DNA of 64,000 bases from Alistipes sp. (lineage in GTDB: Bacteria > Bacteroidota > Bacteroidia > Bacteroidales > Rikenellaceae), in contig JAFTOU010000009.1 in the NCBI GenBank assembly GCA_017463615.1, positions 1 to 64,000 on the forward strand, written 5' to 3'. The position numbers and the translations under genes are program-made. Every line of letters starts with the position of its first letter. The stretch's first letter is position 1. Positions 17,329-26,210 of the stretch are shown here, piece after piece. The notes beneath the pieces were generated by a model. The model saw nothing but the letters and a program-made list of their open reading frames with translations. It was not told where the DNA came from and did not search any database.

Positions 17329-19002
17329 TTACTCTACTATTCTTGGTGAGACAATTTTTCGTGGGAAGTAGTGCGTAGGTGTCATCACGCGCTGCTGGCT
17401 ATTGCCAGGGCTGAGTCTGAAGAGCTCGGCGCCATGTGGAGCCACCTGCACAGAGAATGTATCGCCCGGGTATACGAGCGTAGTTACGCGCTGTCGCCAC
17501 ACATCGCGCACCATAGCGGCACTCTCCCAAAGACCCAATGAGCGAGGCTCTACCTCTATCTCCAGAGTCTTGTCCGAGGTGTTAAAGAGCGCTACGGCAA
17601 GGTCGCCATTCTCCAGTATCTTGACATAGACCGCATGCTGGCTATCGCGCGTAAAAGGCATACCGCGCATACCGAGTGGGTCCTGCAGGATGTCGTTCAC
17701 CTCGTAGTTGCAGAGCAGGTTACGGGTAAAGTCGTCCAGCTTAGCAAGGTCGCAACCGATAAGCATCGGCGAGGCGAGCATAGCCCAGAGGGTTATATGC
17801 GTATACTGCTCGTCGGGCGTCAGGCGCGAGAAGTGAGGGTTTGAGCCCCAGCCGCCAACCATTCCGACCACAAGCATATCGGCATCGCCCCAGTGACCAG
17901 GCCCGTGGAAGGCTGCCCAGCGCTCCTGCTGCTCAAAGCCGATAGATGATATGCTCTGCCAAGTATCGCGGATATCGCCCGTAGTGCGCCAGCACTGCGT
18001 AAGCTCCTTGAAGTGGTAGGCGTCGGCAAAAGGTGCGGTGTTGGAGATGCTATATACAATATCTCTGCCGCACTTACGCAGCGCCTCCGACATCTCGCGG
18101 GTGTAGTAGACATCGTTCGGCTTCCAGTCGTACTTCAGATAGTCTACGCCCCACTCTGCCCACTGGCGAGCATCAGCCTCTGCCCACGAATACTCGCCAT
18201 GTCGCCAGTGACGACGGCGGATAAATCGCTTAGGATCGCCCTCTACGGTCATGCGGGTATCCTCGTTGCACCAGCCCTCCTCTATCCACGGGTATGTACC
18301 CTCGGCATTGTCGGAGTGCGTGCCTGCGTGACCTGCGTAGGTGCTCACCCACGGACCTGAGTAGACGCCTAACTTAAGACCCATATCGTGCAGACGGTCT
18401 GCCAGAGCCTTCATATCCGAGAACTTGCCATTTGGCTGCACGGCGTTATACTTACCGCCACGCTTGCCCTGCCAGCCATCGTCTATGTTGATATATGTCC
18501 AGCCGTAGTCGCGAAGCCCCTTCTCCACCAGCGCATTTGCCGAGCTGAGCACCTTCTCCTGACTTACCGTTGGACCCCAGCAGTTCCAGGAGTTCCAACC
18601 CATCGGAGGGGTGAGGGCAATATCGTCGCCCACGACAATCTTCAGGTTGCAGCTGTAGCTACCCTTGCCGTTTGTAGCCTTGAGGGTCACAATATACTCG
18701 CCACGCTGAGCTATAGAGCCGCTAAGCTGTCCACGACGGCTATCAAAAGCGACCCCCAGCGGGAGGTTCTCGGCACTGAAGCTCATCGGGCGCTCGCCCG
18801 TAGCGGCGACAGTATAGAGCAGCTCCGCCCCTGGGCGCACACCGAAAATCTTGGCGCTGTTAATCCTCGGCTTAGCCGATGGCGCGGGGGTGCGAATATG
18901 GGCAGAGTAGTCGGGTATAACGACCTCCGCAGGGCTACTCTGCGCCGTTGCCGCAGCACAAAATAGCACCGAGAGGGCTATAAAGATAGGTTTTAGTCTC
19001 AT
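17329..19002 (-). CDS. GH27 alpha-galactosidase with N-terminal putative Ig domain
   Basis: A 557-residue secreted glycoside hydrolase. A signal peptide (about 1-21) is followed by a putative-Ig (He_PIG-like) domain at about 45-125, then the GH27 barrel beginning TPPMGWNSWNCWGP. The nucleophile is D292 in YLKYDW; D343 in TTGDIRDTW is the probable acid/base. A C-terminal beta domain ends it. It removes terminal alpha-galactose from glycans or oligosaccharides in the periplasm or outside. No SusC/SusD pair is nearby, so this is not a typical polysaccharide-utilisation locus. It lies 7 nt after nadE and 2 nt before the nitroreductase. Confidence 0.9.
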   Translation of the reverse strand: MRLKPIFIALSVLFCAAATAQSSPAEVVIPDYSAHIRTPAPSAKPRINSAKIFGVRPGAELLYTVAATGERPMSFSAENLPLGVAFDSRRGQLSGSIAQRGEYIVTLKATNGKGSYSCNLKIVVGDDIALTPPMGWNSWNCWGPTVSQEKVLSSANALVEKGLRDYGWTYINIDDGWQGKRGGKYNAVQPNGKFSDMKALADRLHDMGLKLGVYSGPWVSTYAGHAGTHSDNAEGTYPWIEEGWCNEDTRMTVEGDPKRFIRRRHWRHGEYSWAEADARQWAEWGVDYLKYDWKPNDVYYTREMSEALRKCGRDIVYSISNTAPFADAYHFKELTQCWRTTGDIRDTWQSISSIGFEQQERWAAFHGPGHWGDADMLVVGMVGGWGSNPHFSRLTPDEQYTHITLWAMLASPMLIGCDLAKLDDFTRNLLCNYEVNDILQDPLGMRGMPFTRDSQHAVYVKILENGDLAVALFNTSDKTLEIEVEPRSLGLWESAAMVRDVWRQRVTTLVYPGDTFSVQVAPHGAELFRLSPGNSQQRVMTPTHYFPRKIVSPRIVE

Positions 19003-19009
19003 AGGTTTA

Positions 19010-20878
19010 TTAGTTTAGTTCCTCCAACCAACTCGTTACATTGGCATCCGACGGCATAGCCCAACCACCGCGTGGTGAGAGCGATACTGGCGTAACCTTC
19101 GGGCCATCTGGCACTGCCGAGCGCTTGTACTGCTGGGCGAAGAAGCGACGCAGAAAGACCGTGAGCCAGTGCTTTATCACATCCTCGCCATACTGACCCT
19201 CAAAGGCACGGCAAGCCATAGCCAGTATCTTGCGCGGAGCAAAACCATTGAGGATGAAGTGGTAGATGAAGAAGTCGTGCAGCTCGTATGGACCGACCAA
19301 ATCCTCCGTCTTCTGGGTAATGTTACCCTTGTCGTCAGCTGGCAGAAGCTCTGGGCTCACTGGCGTATCTACAATATCCATCAGCGCCGCGCGAACCTTC
19401 TCGTTAGGCTCTACCTTAGCTGCCCACTTAGTAACCACGCGCACCAAAGTCTTTGGCACAGAGCAGTTTACATTGTACATAGACATATGGTCGCCATTGT
19501 ATGTTGCCCAGCCCAGTGCGCTCTCGCTCAAATCTCCCGTGCCGATAACCATACCGCCCACAGCGTTGGCTATATCCATAAGTATCTGCGTACGCTCGCG
19601 CGCCTGCGAGTTCTCGTATGCTGCGCTGCGGTCAGACGGGTCAAGCTCTATATCCCTGAAGTGCTGCTCGCAAGCCGCCTTGATGCTCACCTCGCGGAGC
19701 GTGATGCCCAGCTCCTGCATCAGCACAAGGGCGTTATTGTATGTACGACCCGTAGTGCCGAAGCCTGGCATAGTTACGCCCACAATGCCCTTGCGGTCAA
19801 GGCCGAGCATATCAAATGTGCGCACCACAGCCAGCAGCGCCAGCGTAGAGTCCAGTCCGCCCGAGATACCGAGTACAACCTTGCTACAGTGTGTATGCTC
19901 CAGTCGCTGAGCCAGACCTGCAGCCTGAAGAGCCAGCACCTCGGCGCATCCTGCATCCAAATCCTTCGGTATAAATGGCGATGGGTCTATATTGCGCACC
20001 AATGGACTCTGAGCAACCGTCTGGATAATATCCACCACGCGGTAGTTGTCGTCCATAGCGCCACTCTGTGCAAGGCGTGCGTGCTCAATAGCCTCAACAT
20101 CAATATCGGCAACCGTCAGGCTATCTGCTCTTACAAAGCGCTCACGCTCGGCAAGCAGCTCTCCGCACTCGGCAACCATAGCAGCCCCCGCATAGACCAA
20201 GTCGGTAGTAGACTCGCCCACCGAGGCTGAGGTGTAGATATATCCGCCACAGATAGCCGCTGAGTGGTGAGCCACGCGACCTCTAAGGCTCTGGTAGCTC
20301 TGGCTATACTCCTCCTTGGCATCCAAGCAGATGGTAATAGTTGCACCCGCCACCGACATCTCTGCCGATGGAGTTACAATCTGTCGGCAGTCGTCGCCAA
20401 CCTCAACGCCGAACTTCACTCCGTCAATATCAAACAGCAGGTCGCTACCAAACTCTACAATCTGCCCGCAGAGCGTCGTAAAGCCATCCGCTCCCCTACC
20501 AGTCGTAAAGATACTATCCACACCATAGCTACGCGGAACAACGCCGTAGATAACGCCACCGCTGAAGACCACCGCACAGTCGTATATGCGACCGTTGTGC
20601 TTTACGGGCATACCCACGATGCTCACGATAGGCTCATGAATAAGCAGCAGGCGGTTCAGAGCGCTCTCTGCCGCAGCAAGCAGCGCCTGCTGAGTAAAGA
20701 GCTGACCGCAGCTGTAGCCCGTAATGGATAGCTGTGGGAGGGCAATGATGCTAACTCCCTGAGCTGCAGCATCTGTAATGAGCGTGCCTATATGTTTGGC
20801 ATTTGTGGCACAGTCGGCAAGCACTACGCGAGGTGTTGCCGCGGCGACCTTGAGAAAGCCATCTCTTACTCTGCCCAT
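19010..20878 (-). CDS. nadE: NAD+ synthetase, two-domain, with degenerate glutaminase domain
   Basis: A 622-residue NadE: an N-terminal nitrilase-fold domain (about 8-270) and a C-terminal synthetase domain (about 320-610) with P-loop SGGLDS (339-344) and GTGDLSESALGW. The synthetase part looks intact and should make NAD+ from deamido-NAD+ and ATP. In the nitrilase domain all three expected catalytic residues are changed: the Glu of the PEL motif is Q49 (LPQLSITGYSC), the Lys is R116 (GVVPRSYG) and the Cys is G161 (FGVEVGDDC), and the usual NYxEFYE segment is missing. Glutamine use is therefore unlikely; free ammonia is the expected nitrogen source. The start overlaps the pepT stop by 13 bp. 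Confidence 0.9.
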   Translation of the reverse strand: MGRVRDGFLKVAAATPRVVLADCATNAKHIGTLITDAAAQGVSIIALPQLSITGYSCGQLFTQQALLAAAESALNRLLLIHEPIVSIVGMPVKHNGRIYDCAVVFSGGVIYGVVPRSYGVDSIFTTGRGADGFTTLCGQIVEFGSDLLFDIDGVKFGVEVGDDCRQIVTPSAEMSVAGATITICLDAKEEYSQSYQSLRGRVAHHSAAICGGYIYTSASVGESTTDLVYAGAAMVAECGELLAERERFVRADSLTVADIDVEAIEHARLAQSGAMDDNYRVVDIIQTVAQSPLVRNIDPSPFIPKDLDAGCAEVLALQAAGLAQRLEHTHCSKVVLGISGGLDSTLALLAVVRTFDMLGLDRKGIVGVTMPGFGTTGRTYNNALVLMQELGITLREVSIKAACEQHFRDIELDPSDRSAAYENSQARERTQILMDIANAVGGMVIGTGDLSESALGWATYNGDHMSMYNVNCSVPKTLVRVVTKWAAKVEPNEKVRAALMDIVDTPVSPELLPADDKGNITQKTEDLVGPYELHDFFIYHFILNGFAPRKILAMACRAFEGQYGEDVIKHWLTVFLRRFFAQQYKRSAVPDGPKVTPVSLSPRGGWAMPSDANVTSWLEELN

Positions 20879-22083
20879 ATCTTTGCAAGATTTATAATTA
20901 CCTTAACAGCCTTCTCCATAGAGTTTAGCGAGCAGTACTCAAACTTACCGTGGAAGTTCATACCGCCAGCGAAGATGTTTGGACAAGGCAGACCCATAAA
21001 CGAGAGGCGTGCACCATCCGTTCCACCACGAATAGGGCGAACGATAGGCTCTACATCCGCCTCGCGCATAGCCTTGAGGGCGTTGTCAATAACCTGCGGA
21101 TGTGGCTCCACCATCTTGCGCATATTGTAGTACTGGTCCTTGAGCGTGAGGGTCAGCACACCCTCGCCATACTTGTTGTTCAGTATGCCCACGATGTTGT
21201 GCATCCAGACCTTCTTCTGCTCAAACAGTTCGGCATCGTGGTCGCGGATGATGTAGCTAACTGTCGCATTCTCAACCGTACCGTTGAAGCCCACGCAGTG
21301 ATAAAAGCCCTCGTAGCCCTCGGTAAACTGAGGACGCTGAACGGCTGGCACAAGACTATTGAGCTCGCAGGCAACCTCTATGGCGTTAATCATCTTATTC
21401 TTGGCATATCCAGGGTGTACATTGCGACCCTGAATGGCAATCTTCGCCGATGCAGCGTTGAAGTTCTCGTACTCCAGCTCGCCCTCGTAGCCGCCATCCA
21501 TAGTATATGCGAAGTCGGCACCGAAAGCCTTGACATCAAAGAAGTCTACGCCACGACCAATCTCCTCGTCCGGAGTAAAGCCGATGCGAATCTTGCCATG
21601 CTCAACCTCTGGGTGGGTCATCAGGTACTCCGCCGCAGTCATAATCTCGGCAACGCCCGCCTTATCATCCGCACCTAAGAGCGTTGTGCCGTCGGTGTGG
21701 ATAAGGGTGTGACCGATAAACTTCTGCAGCTCAGGAAAATCTGCCACCTTCATTGTCAGTGCGTTGTTAAGCACGATATCCTGACCGTCGTAGCTCTCAA
21801 TAATGCGCGGGCGGACATTCTCGCCACTCATATCCGGAGCGGTATCCACATGGGCAAGAAAACCGATAACAGGGGCATTCTCCCTGCCCTTTGTAGCAGG
21901 GATAGTACCCATGGCATAGCCGTACTTATCTATCGTAACATCCTCAAGCCCAAGTAGTTTCATCTCCTCAACAAGTGCGTTGAGCAGGTCCCACTGCACG
22001 GCCGTTGATGGGAAGGTCTCGCTATTCTCGTCGCTGCGAGTATTTATAGCTACATATTTCAAAAATCTCTCTTTCAGTTCCAT
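20866..22083 (-). CDS. pepT: Peptidase T (tripeptide aminopeptidase)
   Basis: A 405-residue M20 metallopeptidase. PVIGFLAHVDTAPD gives the first zinc His-x-Asp, TLLGADDKAG the bridging Asp, and FTPDEEIGRG the catalytic glutamate pair. It removes N-terminal residues from tripeptides in the cytoplasm. It follows the oligopeptide transporter gene by 21 nt, so the pair imports and then degrades small peptides. Confidence 0.95.
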   Translation of the reverse strand: MELKERFLKYVAINTRSDENSETFPSTAVQWDLLNALVEEMKLLGLEDVTIDKYGYAMGTIPATKGRENAPVIGFLAHVDTAPDMSGENVRPRIIESYDGQDIVLNNALTMKVADFPELQKFIGHTLIHTDGTTLLGADDKAGVAEIMTAAEYLMTHPEVEHGKIRIGFTPDEEIGRGVDFFDVKAFGADFAYTMDGGYEGELEYENFNAASAKIAIQGRNVHPGYAKNKMINAIEVACELNSLVPAVQRPQFTEGYEGFYHCVGFNGTVENATVSYIIRDHDAELFEQKKVWMHNIVGILNNKYGEGVLTLTLKDQYYNMRKMVEPHPQVIDNALKAMREADVEPIVRPIRGGTDGARLSFMGLPCPNIFAGGMNFHGKFEYCSLNSMEKAVKVIINLAKIWAE

Positions 22084-22104
22084 AATAGTGTTGTTTATAA
22101 TTTT

Positions 22105-24030
22105 TTACTCCTCCTTCTTAGCCTTCATCGTATGAACGGTAAAGTAGACCATAATTGCGATATACATCACAAGGGCTGTCCACTCGGCTGCCGAAGAGAC
22201 TGCCCAGTCGGCTGCGAAGAGGTCTACACCCGCAAACTTGAGTATCGCCGAGACAACGCCCATAAGAGCACCACCCGCGATAAAGCCCGATGCGATAAGT
22301 GTACCGCGGTCAAAGCGTGCCTTGTTGAGCGCCTCGTCCTTGCTGCGGCTTGATACATACCACGCAATAAGACCACCAACTACCAGCGGAGCGTTGAGCG
22401 ACATAGGGATAAACATACCCAGTGAGAATGCAAGTGCAGGAACGCCAATCCATGTGAGCACAAGCGCCAGAATTGCACCTGAGAAGTAGAGCACCCACGG
22501 AGTCTGACCGCCCTCCATAAGTGGACGGATAACGGCTGCCATAGCATTTGCCTGAGGCGCTGCAAGGGCATTCTCGCCCACAAAGCCGTAGGTCTTATTG
22601 AGGATAATCATCACTCCCGCAACGGTCGCTGCCGATACCAATGTACCGAGGAACTTCCACTTCTGCTGCACCGCAGGGGTTGTGCCGAGCCAGTAGCCAA
22701 TCTTCAGGTCGGTGATAAATCCACCCGCCATAGAGAGCGCCGTACATACCACACCGCCGATAATCAGCGCTGCAGTCATACCCACAGTACCATTAAGACC
22801 GATAGATACCAACACCAACGAGCTGAGAATAAGCGTCATAAGGGTCATACCCGACACTGGGTTGCTACCCACAATAGCGATAGCATTTGCCGCCACGGTA
22901 GTAAAGAGGAAGGCGATTACAAAGACAATAAGCAGCGCCACGATAGTCTGGAGCCAGTTGCCCAGGACGCCAAACTGGAAGAATACGAGCGTAGCGATGA
23001 GTGTAGCGATGATGATTGTAAGTATTGTCTTCATCTTCATATCGCGTTCTGTGCGGGCAACAGCCTCGCCGCCCTTCTTGCCGCCAAGCTCATTTACCGC
23101 CAGCATAGCCGCATCCTTGATAATGCCCGCCTGACGGACAATACCGATAAGACCTGCCATAGCGATACCGCCGATACCTATCGGACGGCCGTAAGCCATA
23201 AAGAGCTCCGACGCACTCATAGCCCCCGCCTCTGCAGAAGCGTAGCCCACCAGCGGAACGATTACAAACCACACAAGGCAGCTACCAGCAGTGATAATCA
23301 CAGCATACTTAAGGCCGATGATATATCCCAGACCCAGCAGCGTTGCGCCAGTATTTAGCGAGAGCTCTACCTTGAACTTATCGGCAACCATCGCGCCCCA
23401 GCCAACCATCTTGGTGGAGATATTCTCTGCCCACGCACCGAAGGTTGATACTGCAAAGTCGTACAGACCTCCCAGCAGACCCGCAATGGCGAGCACAACG
23501 GTCTGCTTGCCGCCCTTCTCGCCCGATATAAGCACCTCGGTAGTCGCCGTAGCCTCTGGGAATGGGTACTTGCCGTGCATCTGCTTCACAAAATACTTAC
23601 GGAATGGAATCAGCAGCACAATGCCCAGTATACCTCCGAGCAACGACGAGAGGAACACCTGATAGAACTGCGCCTCCAGACCGAGGATGTAGAGCGCTGG
23701 CAGGGTGAATATCGCACCCGCAACAATTACGCCCGAGGTGGCACCGATGCTCTGGATAATCACATTCTGACCCAGCATACTCTTGCCCTTGTGCAGTCCG
23801 CCCAGTCCCACGGCGATAATCGCAATCGGAATCGCCGCCTCAAAGACCTGACCAACCTTGAGTCCGAGGAATGCTGCAGCTGCAGAGAATATAATCGCCA
23901 TAATTACACCCACGGTCACCGAGTATGGCGTCGCCTCGGCAGGTGTCGTCTGTGCCGACATTATCGGCTGATACTCTTCGCCCTCGCGCAACTCGCGGTA
24001 GGCGTTTTCTGGTAATGAAGTCTTGCTCAT
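22105..24030 (-). CDS. OPT-family oligopeptide transporter
   Basis: A 641-residue membrane protein with about 14-16 hydrophobic segments. GVIMAIIFSAAAAFLGLKVG opens the first helices and PFPEATATTEVLISGEKGG is the OPT-family loop signature. Members carry small peptides or metal-chelates by proton symport. With pepT downstream, peptide uptake is the natural reading. The region upstream of its start carries a short repeat array. Confidence 0.9.
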   Translation of the reverse strand: MSKTSLPENAYRELREGEEYQPIMSAQTTPAEATPYSVTVGVIMAIIFSAAAAFLGLKVGQVFEAAIPIAIIAVGLGGLHKGKSMLGQNVIIQSIGATSGVIVAGAIFTLPALYILGLEAQFYQVFLSSLLGGILGIVLLIPFRKYFVKQMHGKYPFPEATATTEVLISGEKGGKQTVVLAIAGLLGGLYDFAVSTFGAWAENISTKMVGWGAMVADKFKVELSLNTGATLLGLGYIIGLKYAVIITAGSCLVWFVIVPLVGYASAEAGAMSASELFMAYGRPIGIGGIAMAGLIGIVRQAGIIKDAAMLAVNELGGKKGGEAVARTERDMKMKTILTIIIATLIATLVFFQFGVLGNWLQTIVALLIVFVIAFLFTTVAANAIAIVGSNPVSGMTLMTLILSSLVLVSIGLNGTVGMTAALIIGGVVCTALSMAGGFITDLKIGYWLGTTPAVQQKWKFLGTLVSAATVAGVMIILNKTYGFVGENALAAPQANAMAAVIRPLMEGGQTPWVLYFSGAILALVLTWIGVPALAFSLGMFIPMSLNAPLVVGGLIAWYVSSRSKDEALNKARFDRGTLIASGFIAGGALMGVVSAILKFAGVDLFAADWAVSSAAEWTALVMYIAIMVYFTVHTMKAKKEE

Positions 24031-24035
24031 AACTT

Positions 24036-24072
24036 TGGCTTTTAGCTATTAGCCATTGGCTGTTGGCTATAT
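24036..24072 (+). repeat. TTGGCTATTAGC-type short repeat array (left flank of cassette)
   Basis: Tandem variants of a roughly 12-bp unit (TTAGCTATTAGCCATTGGC). An inverted counterpart lies at about 24497-24534 on the other side of the four-helix-bundle gene. Confidence 0.7.
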
Positions 24073-24090
24073 AGCGGATTTATGATATTA

Positions 24091-24441
24091 TTATTTAATT
24101 GTATGTATTAATTGGTTTATCATTTTCTGAATTGCGTGTAGCGTGGATGTCAGTTCGTCAAAGGTAGACATACTCAGATACGACATCTTATTTGCGATAA
24201 TCATCTGTGTTTCAACCTCAAAGGCCGAGCCTAATGCTATCTCCAAGAACCTACAAAAGTCCATTTCTGAGCTACGGGATGCACCTTCGGCGATATTAGA
24301 GGCGATAGATACTGTTGCGCGGCGTATCTGATGAGACAGTCCGTACGACTCCGAAACGGGAAACTCCTCTGTCAGCTTATACACCTTGACAGAGAACTCT
24401 ACCGCGAGCTTCCAAACCTCGTATTTTCTAAAATCGCGCAT
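24091..24441 (-). CDS. Four-helix-bundle protein (23S rRNA intervening-sequence protein family)
   Basis: A 116-residue protein of the S23/four-helix-bundle family, with the conserved start FRKYEVWKLAVEFSVKVY, then LSHQIRRATVSIASNIAEGA and EMDFCRFLEIALGS. The fold is clear; the function is not known outside rRNA intervening sequences and the Avd subunit of diversity-generating retroelements. No reverse transcriptase or template repeat is present here. It interrupts the metabolic gene run and is flanked by inverted copies of a short repeat, so it looks like an inserted cassette. Confidence 0.88.
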   Translation of the reverse strand: MRDFRKYEVWKLAVEFSVKVYKLTEEFPVSESYGLSHQIRRATVSIASNIAEGASRSSEMDFCRFLEIALGSAFEVETQMIIANKMSYLSMSTFDELTSTLHAIQKMINQLIHTIK

Positions 24442-24496
24442 TGCTTATCCTTAAAACTCCACAAATATACAAAAAATCTACGCGGTAGATACCTCT

Positions 24497-24534
24497 GTAT
24501 AGCCAATAGCTAATGGCCAACGGCTAACGGCCAA
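24497..24534 (-). repeat. AGCCAATAGCTAATGGCC-type repeat array (right flank of cassette)
   Basis: Tandem variants of the same 12-bp unit as at 24036-24072 but in the opposite orientation. They lie between the four-helix-bundle gene and the stop of the GH13 gene, overlapping the last GH13 codons. Confidence 0.7.
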
Positions 24535-26206
24535 TCTTGAAAATTGCTACGCTAATAGGTTGCATTGTAAATGTATGACCAGCTCTGTTTGTTTTACACT
24601 TCGCAAGGGAGCGGTTGTTGCCAAATACCCACTCTGCTCGTTTGCCCATTGGGGCGATAGAGCCGCTGACGGTGCGGTCGGCGGGGTTGAAGACCACGAC
24701 ATACTGCTCCTCGCCGAGTGTGCGGGCGTATATCATCGGGTATGGGTTATCCATATCGCCCACATAGCGCCACTCGCCCTCAACACCTAATGCCGGAGTA
24801 GCCTTGCGCAGGGCGATAAGGTCTGTGACATAGTTGAGCACCGAGTTAGGGTCGGTAAGCTGCTCAGCGACATTCGGGAAGTGCGGAGCGTTATCCACAG
24901 GCAGGTAGAGCTTCTCGGGCGCTGCCGTAGAGAAGCCCGCATTCTTAGCCGTACTCCACTGCATAGGGGTGCGGCAGACCGAGCGGTTGCGCGACGAGAC
25001 GCTACCCTCCTTAGCCGGAGCGTACTCAAGGTTGCGCATACCTATCTCCTCGCCATAGTAGACAATAGGCGGCGTAGGGAGTGTCAAGAAGAGGGTTATC
25101 ACCACCTTCTGCTCCTCTGCCGTGCAGCGGTTCATACGGCTTAGGCGCCAGATGTCGTGGCTGTTTGTCGGCATTGAGGCGTAGCCTCCCAGGCGGCGAT
25201 AGGTGTTGTAAATATCCGTATACTGCTCCATAGCAGCTCGCACCTGACCACGCCCCGCGCGGTTGAAGTAGCAGTCGGTAGGCACCATCTTGTCGGTCGT
25301 CTCGCAGACCAGTGGGCGGTAGACCTTGCCACCTATACCGTTGTGAATCAGCAGGTCTATATTGAATCCCGCCGAGAGCGACTGCTCGGGGTTAGACCAC
25401 TCGGAGAGCATAATATTCTCTGGGTAGGCAGCATTGTACCACTCAAAAATCTCGTTCCACAGTCGGCGCACGCCGTCGCGGTTCTTGTTGTCGCTCTTGA
25501 CAAGCGACTGCGCCATATCCACGCGGAAGCCATCTGCCCCCATATCGCACCAGTAGGCGATAATCTTCTTCAGCTCTGCACGCACAGCCTTAGGGCCCTC
25601 GGCATCGTAGCCCTGCTCCCAGTGGTGGTTTGGCTTAGGGTTGTAGTAGCCGTAGTTCAGCGCTGGCTGAATCTCAAAGAAGTTGCGGATGTAGTAGCCA
25701 TCGCGCGGATGGTCGTTATCCACAAACTTTGGTCCCGGCTTGCGATAGTTCTTGCCAACAGTCCATATGTAGTAGTCCGAGTACTCATTTCGCTCCGCCT
25801 TGCAGGACTCCTTAAACCACGGATGCTTGTCCGAAGTATGTCCCGCAACAAGGTCAAGCAGCACCTTGATACCCATGGCGTGCGCCTTGCCTATCAGCGC
25901 CTTCAGGTCGTCATTCGTGCCGAAGCGCGGGTCTACGGAGTAGTAGTCGGTAATGTCGTAACCACCATCTTCCCAAGCACTTGCAAAGCATGGGGACATC
26001 CAGATGCAGTTGAAGCCGCAACTGCGGATATAGTCCAAGCGCGAGGTTATACCCTTCAGATCGCCAATGCCATCGCCATCCGAGTCCATATATGTAGATG
26101 GGTAGATGTGGTATATCACCGCATCCTTAAGCCACGCGGGCTGACTCTTTGCCGAGGACAGAACAAAACTCAGCAGTAGCAGTAGTGTGGTTAGTAGTCG
26201 TTTCAT
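24524..26206 (-). CDS. GH13 alpha-amylase-family glycosidase
   Basis: A 560-residue secreted GH13 enzyme. The start MKRLLTTLLLL at 26206 is preferred over an ATG at 26224 because it opens a clean signal peptide (about 1-22). Catalytic residues are nucleophile D230 (GADGFRVDM), acid/base E269 (MLSEW) and D351 (TNSHDIW). The order of conserved regions and the insertion after LVAGHTSDKHPWF fit the oligo-1,6-glucosidase / trehalose-synthase-like branch. It should act on alpha-glucosidic oligosaccharides in the periplasm. It follows murF by 4 nt. Confidence 0.88.
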   Translation of the reverse strand: MKRLLTTLLLLLSFVLSSAKSQPAWLKDAVIYHIYPSTYMDSDGDGIGDLKGITSRLDYIRSCGFNCIWMSPCFASAWEDGGYDITDYYSVDPRFGTNDDLKALIGKAHAMGIKVLLDLVAGHTSDKHPWFKESCKAERNEYSDYYIWTVGKNYRKPGPKFVDNDHPRDGYYIRNFFEIQPALNYGYYNPKPNHHWEQGYDAEGPKAVRAELKKIIAYWCDMGADGFRVDMAQSLVKSDNKNRDGVRRLWNEIFEWYNAAYPENIMLSEWSNPEQSLSAGFNIDLLIHNGIGGKVYRPLVCETTDKMVPTDCYFNRAGRGQVRAAMEQYTDIYNTYRRLGGYASMPTNSHDIWRLSRMNRCTAEEQKVVITLFLTLPTPPIVYYGEEIGMRNLEYAPAKEGSVSSRNRSVCRTPMQWSTAKNAGFSTAAPEKLYLPVDNAPHFPNVAEQLTDPNSVLNYVTDLIALRKATPALGVEGEWRYVGDMDNPYPMIYARTLGEEQYVVVFNPADRTVSGSIAPMGKRAEWVFGNNRSLAKCKTNRAGHTFTMQPISVAIFKIGR

Positions 26207-26210
26207 AGCT

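Noticed and set aside
17329..19002. Polysaccharide-utilisation locus around the GH27, GH13 and sulfatase genes
   Set aside because: No SusC/SusD pair or hybrid regulator; the enzymes lie in housekeeping runs.
24091..24441. Diversity-generating retroelement (Avd-like four-helix bundle)
   Set aside because: No reverse transcriptase, template repeat or variable repeat nearby.
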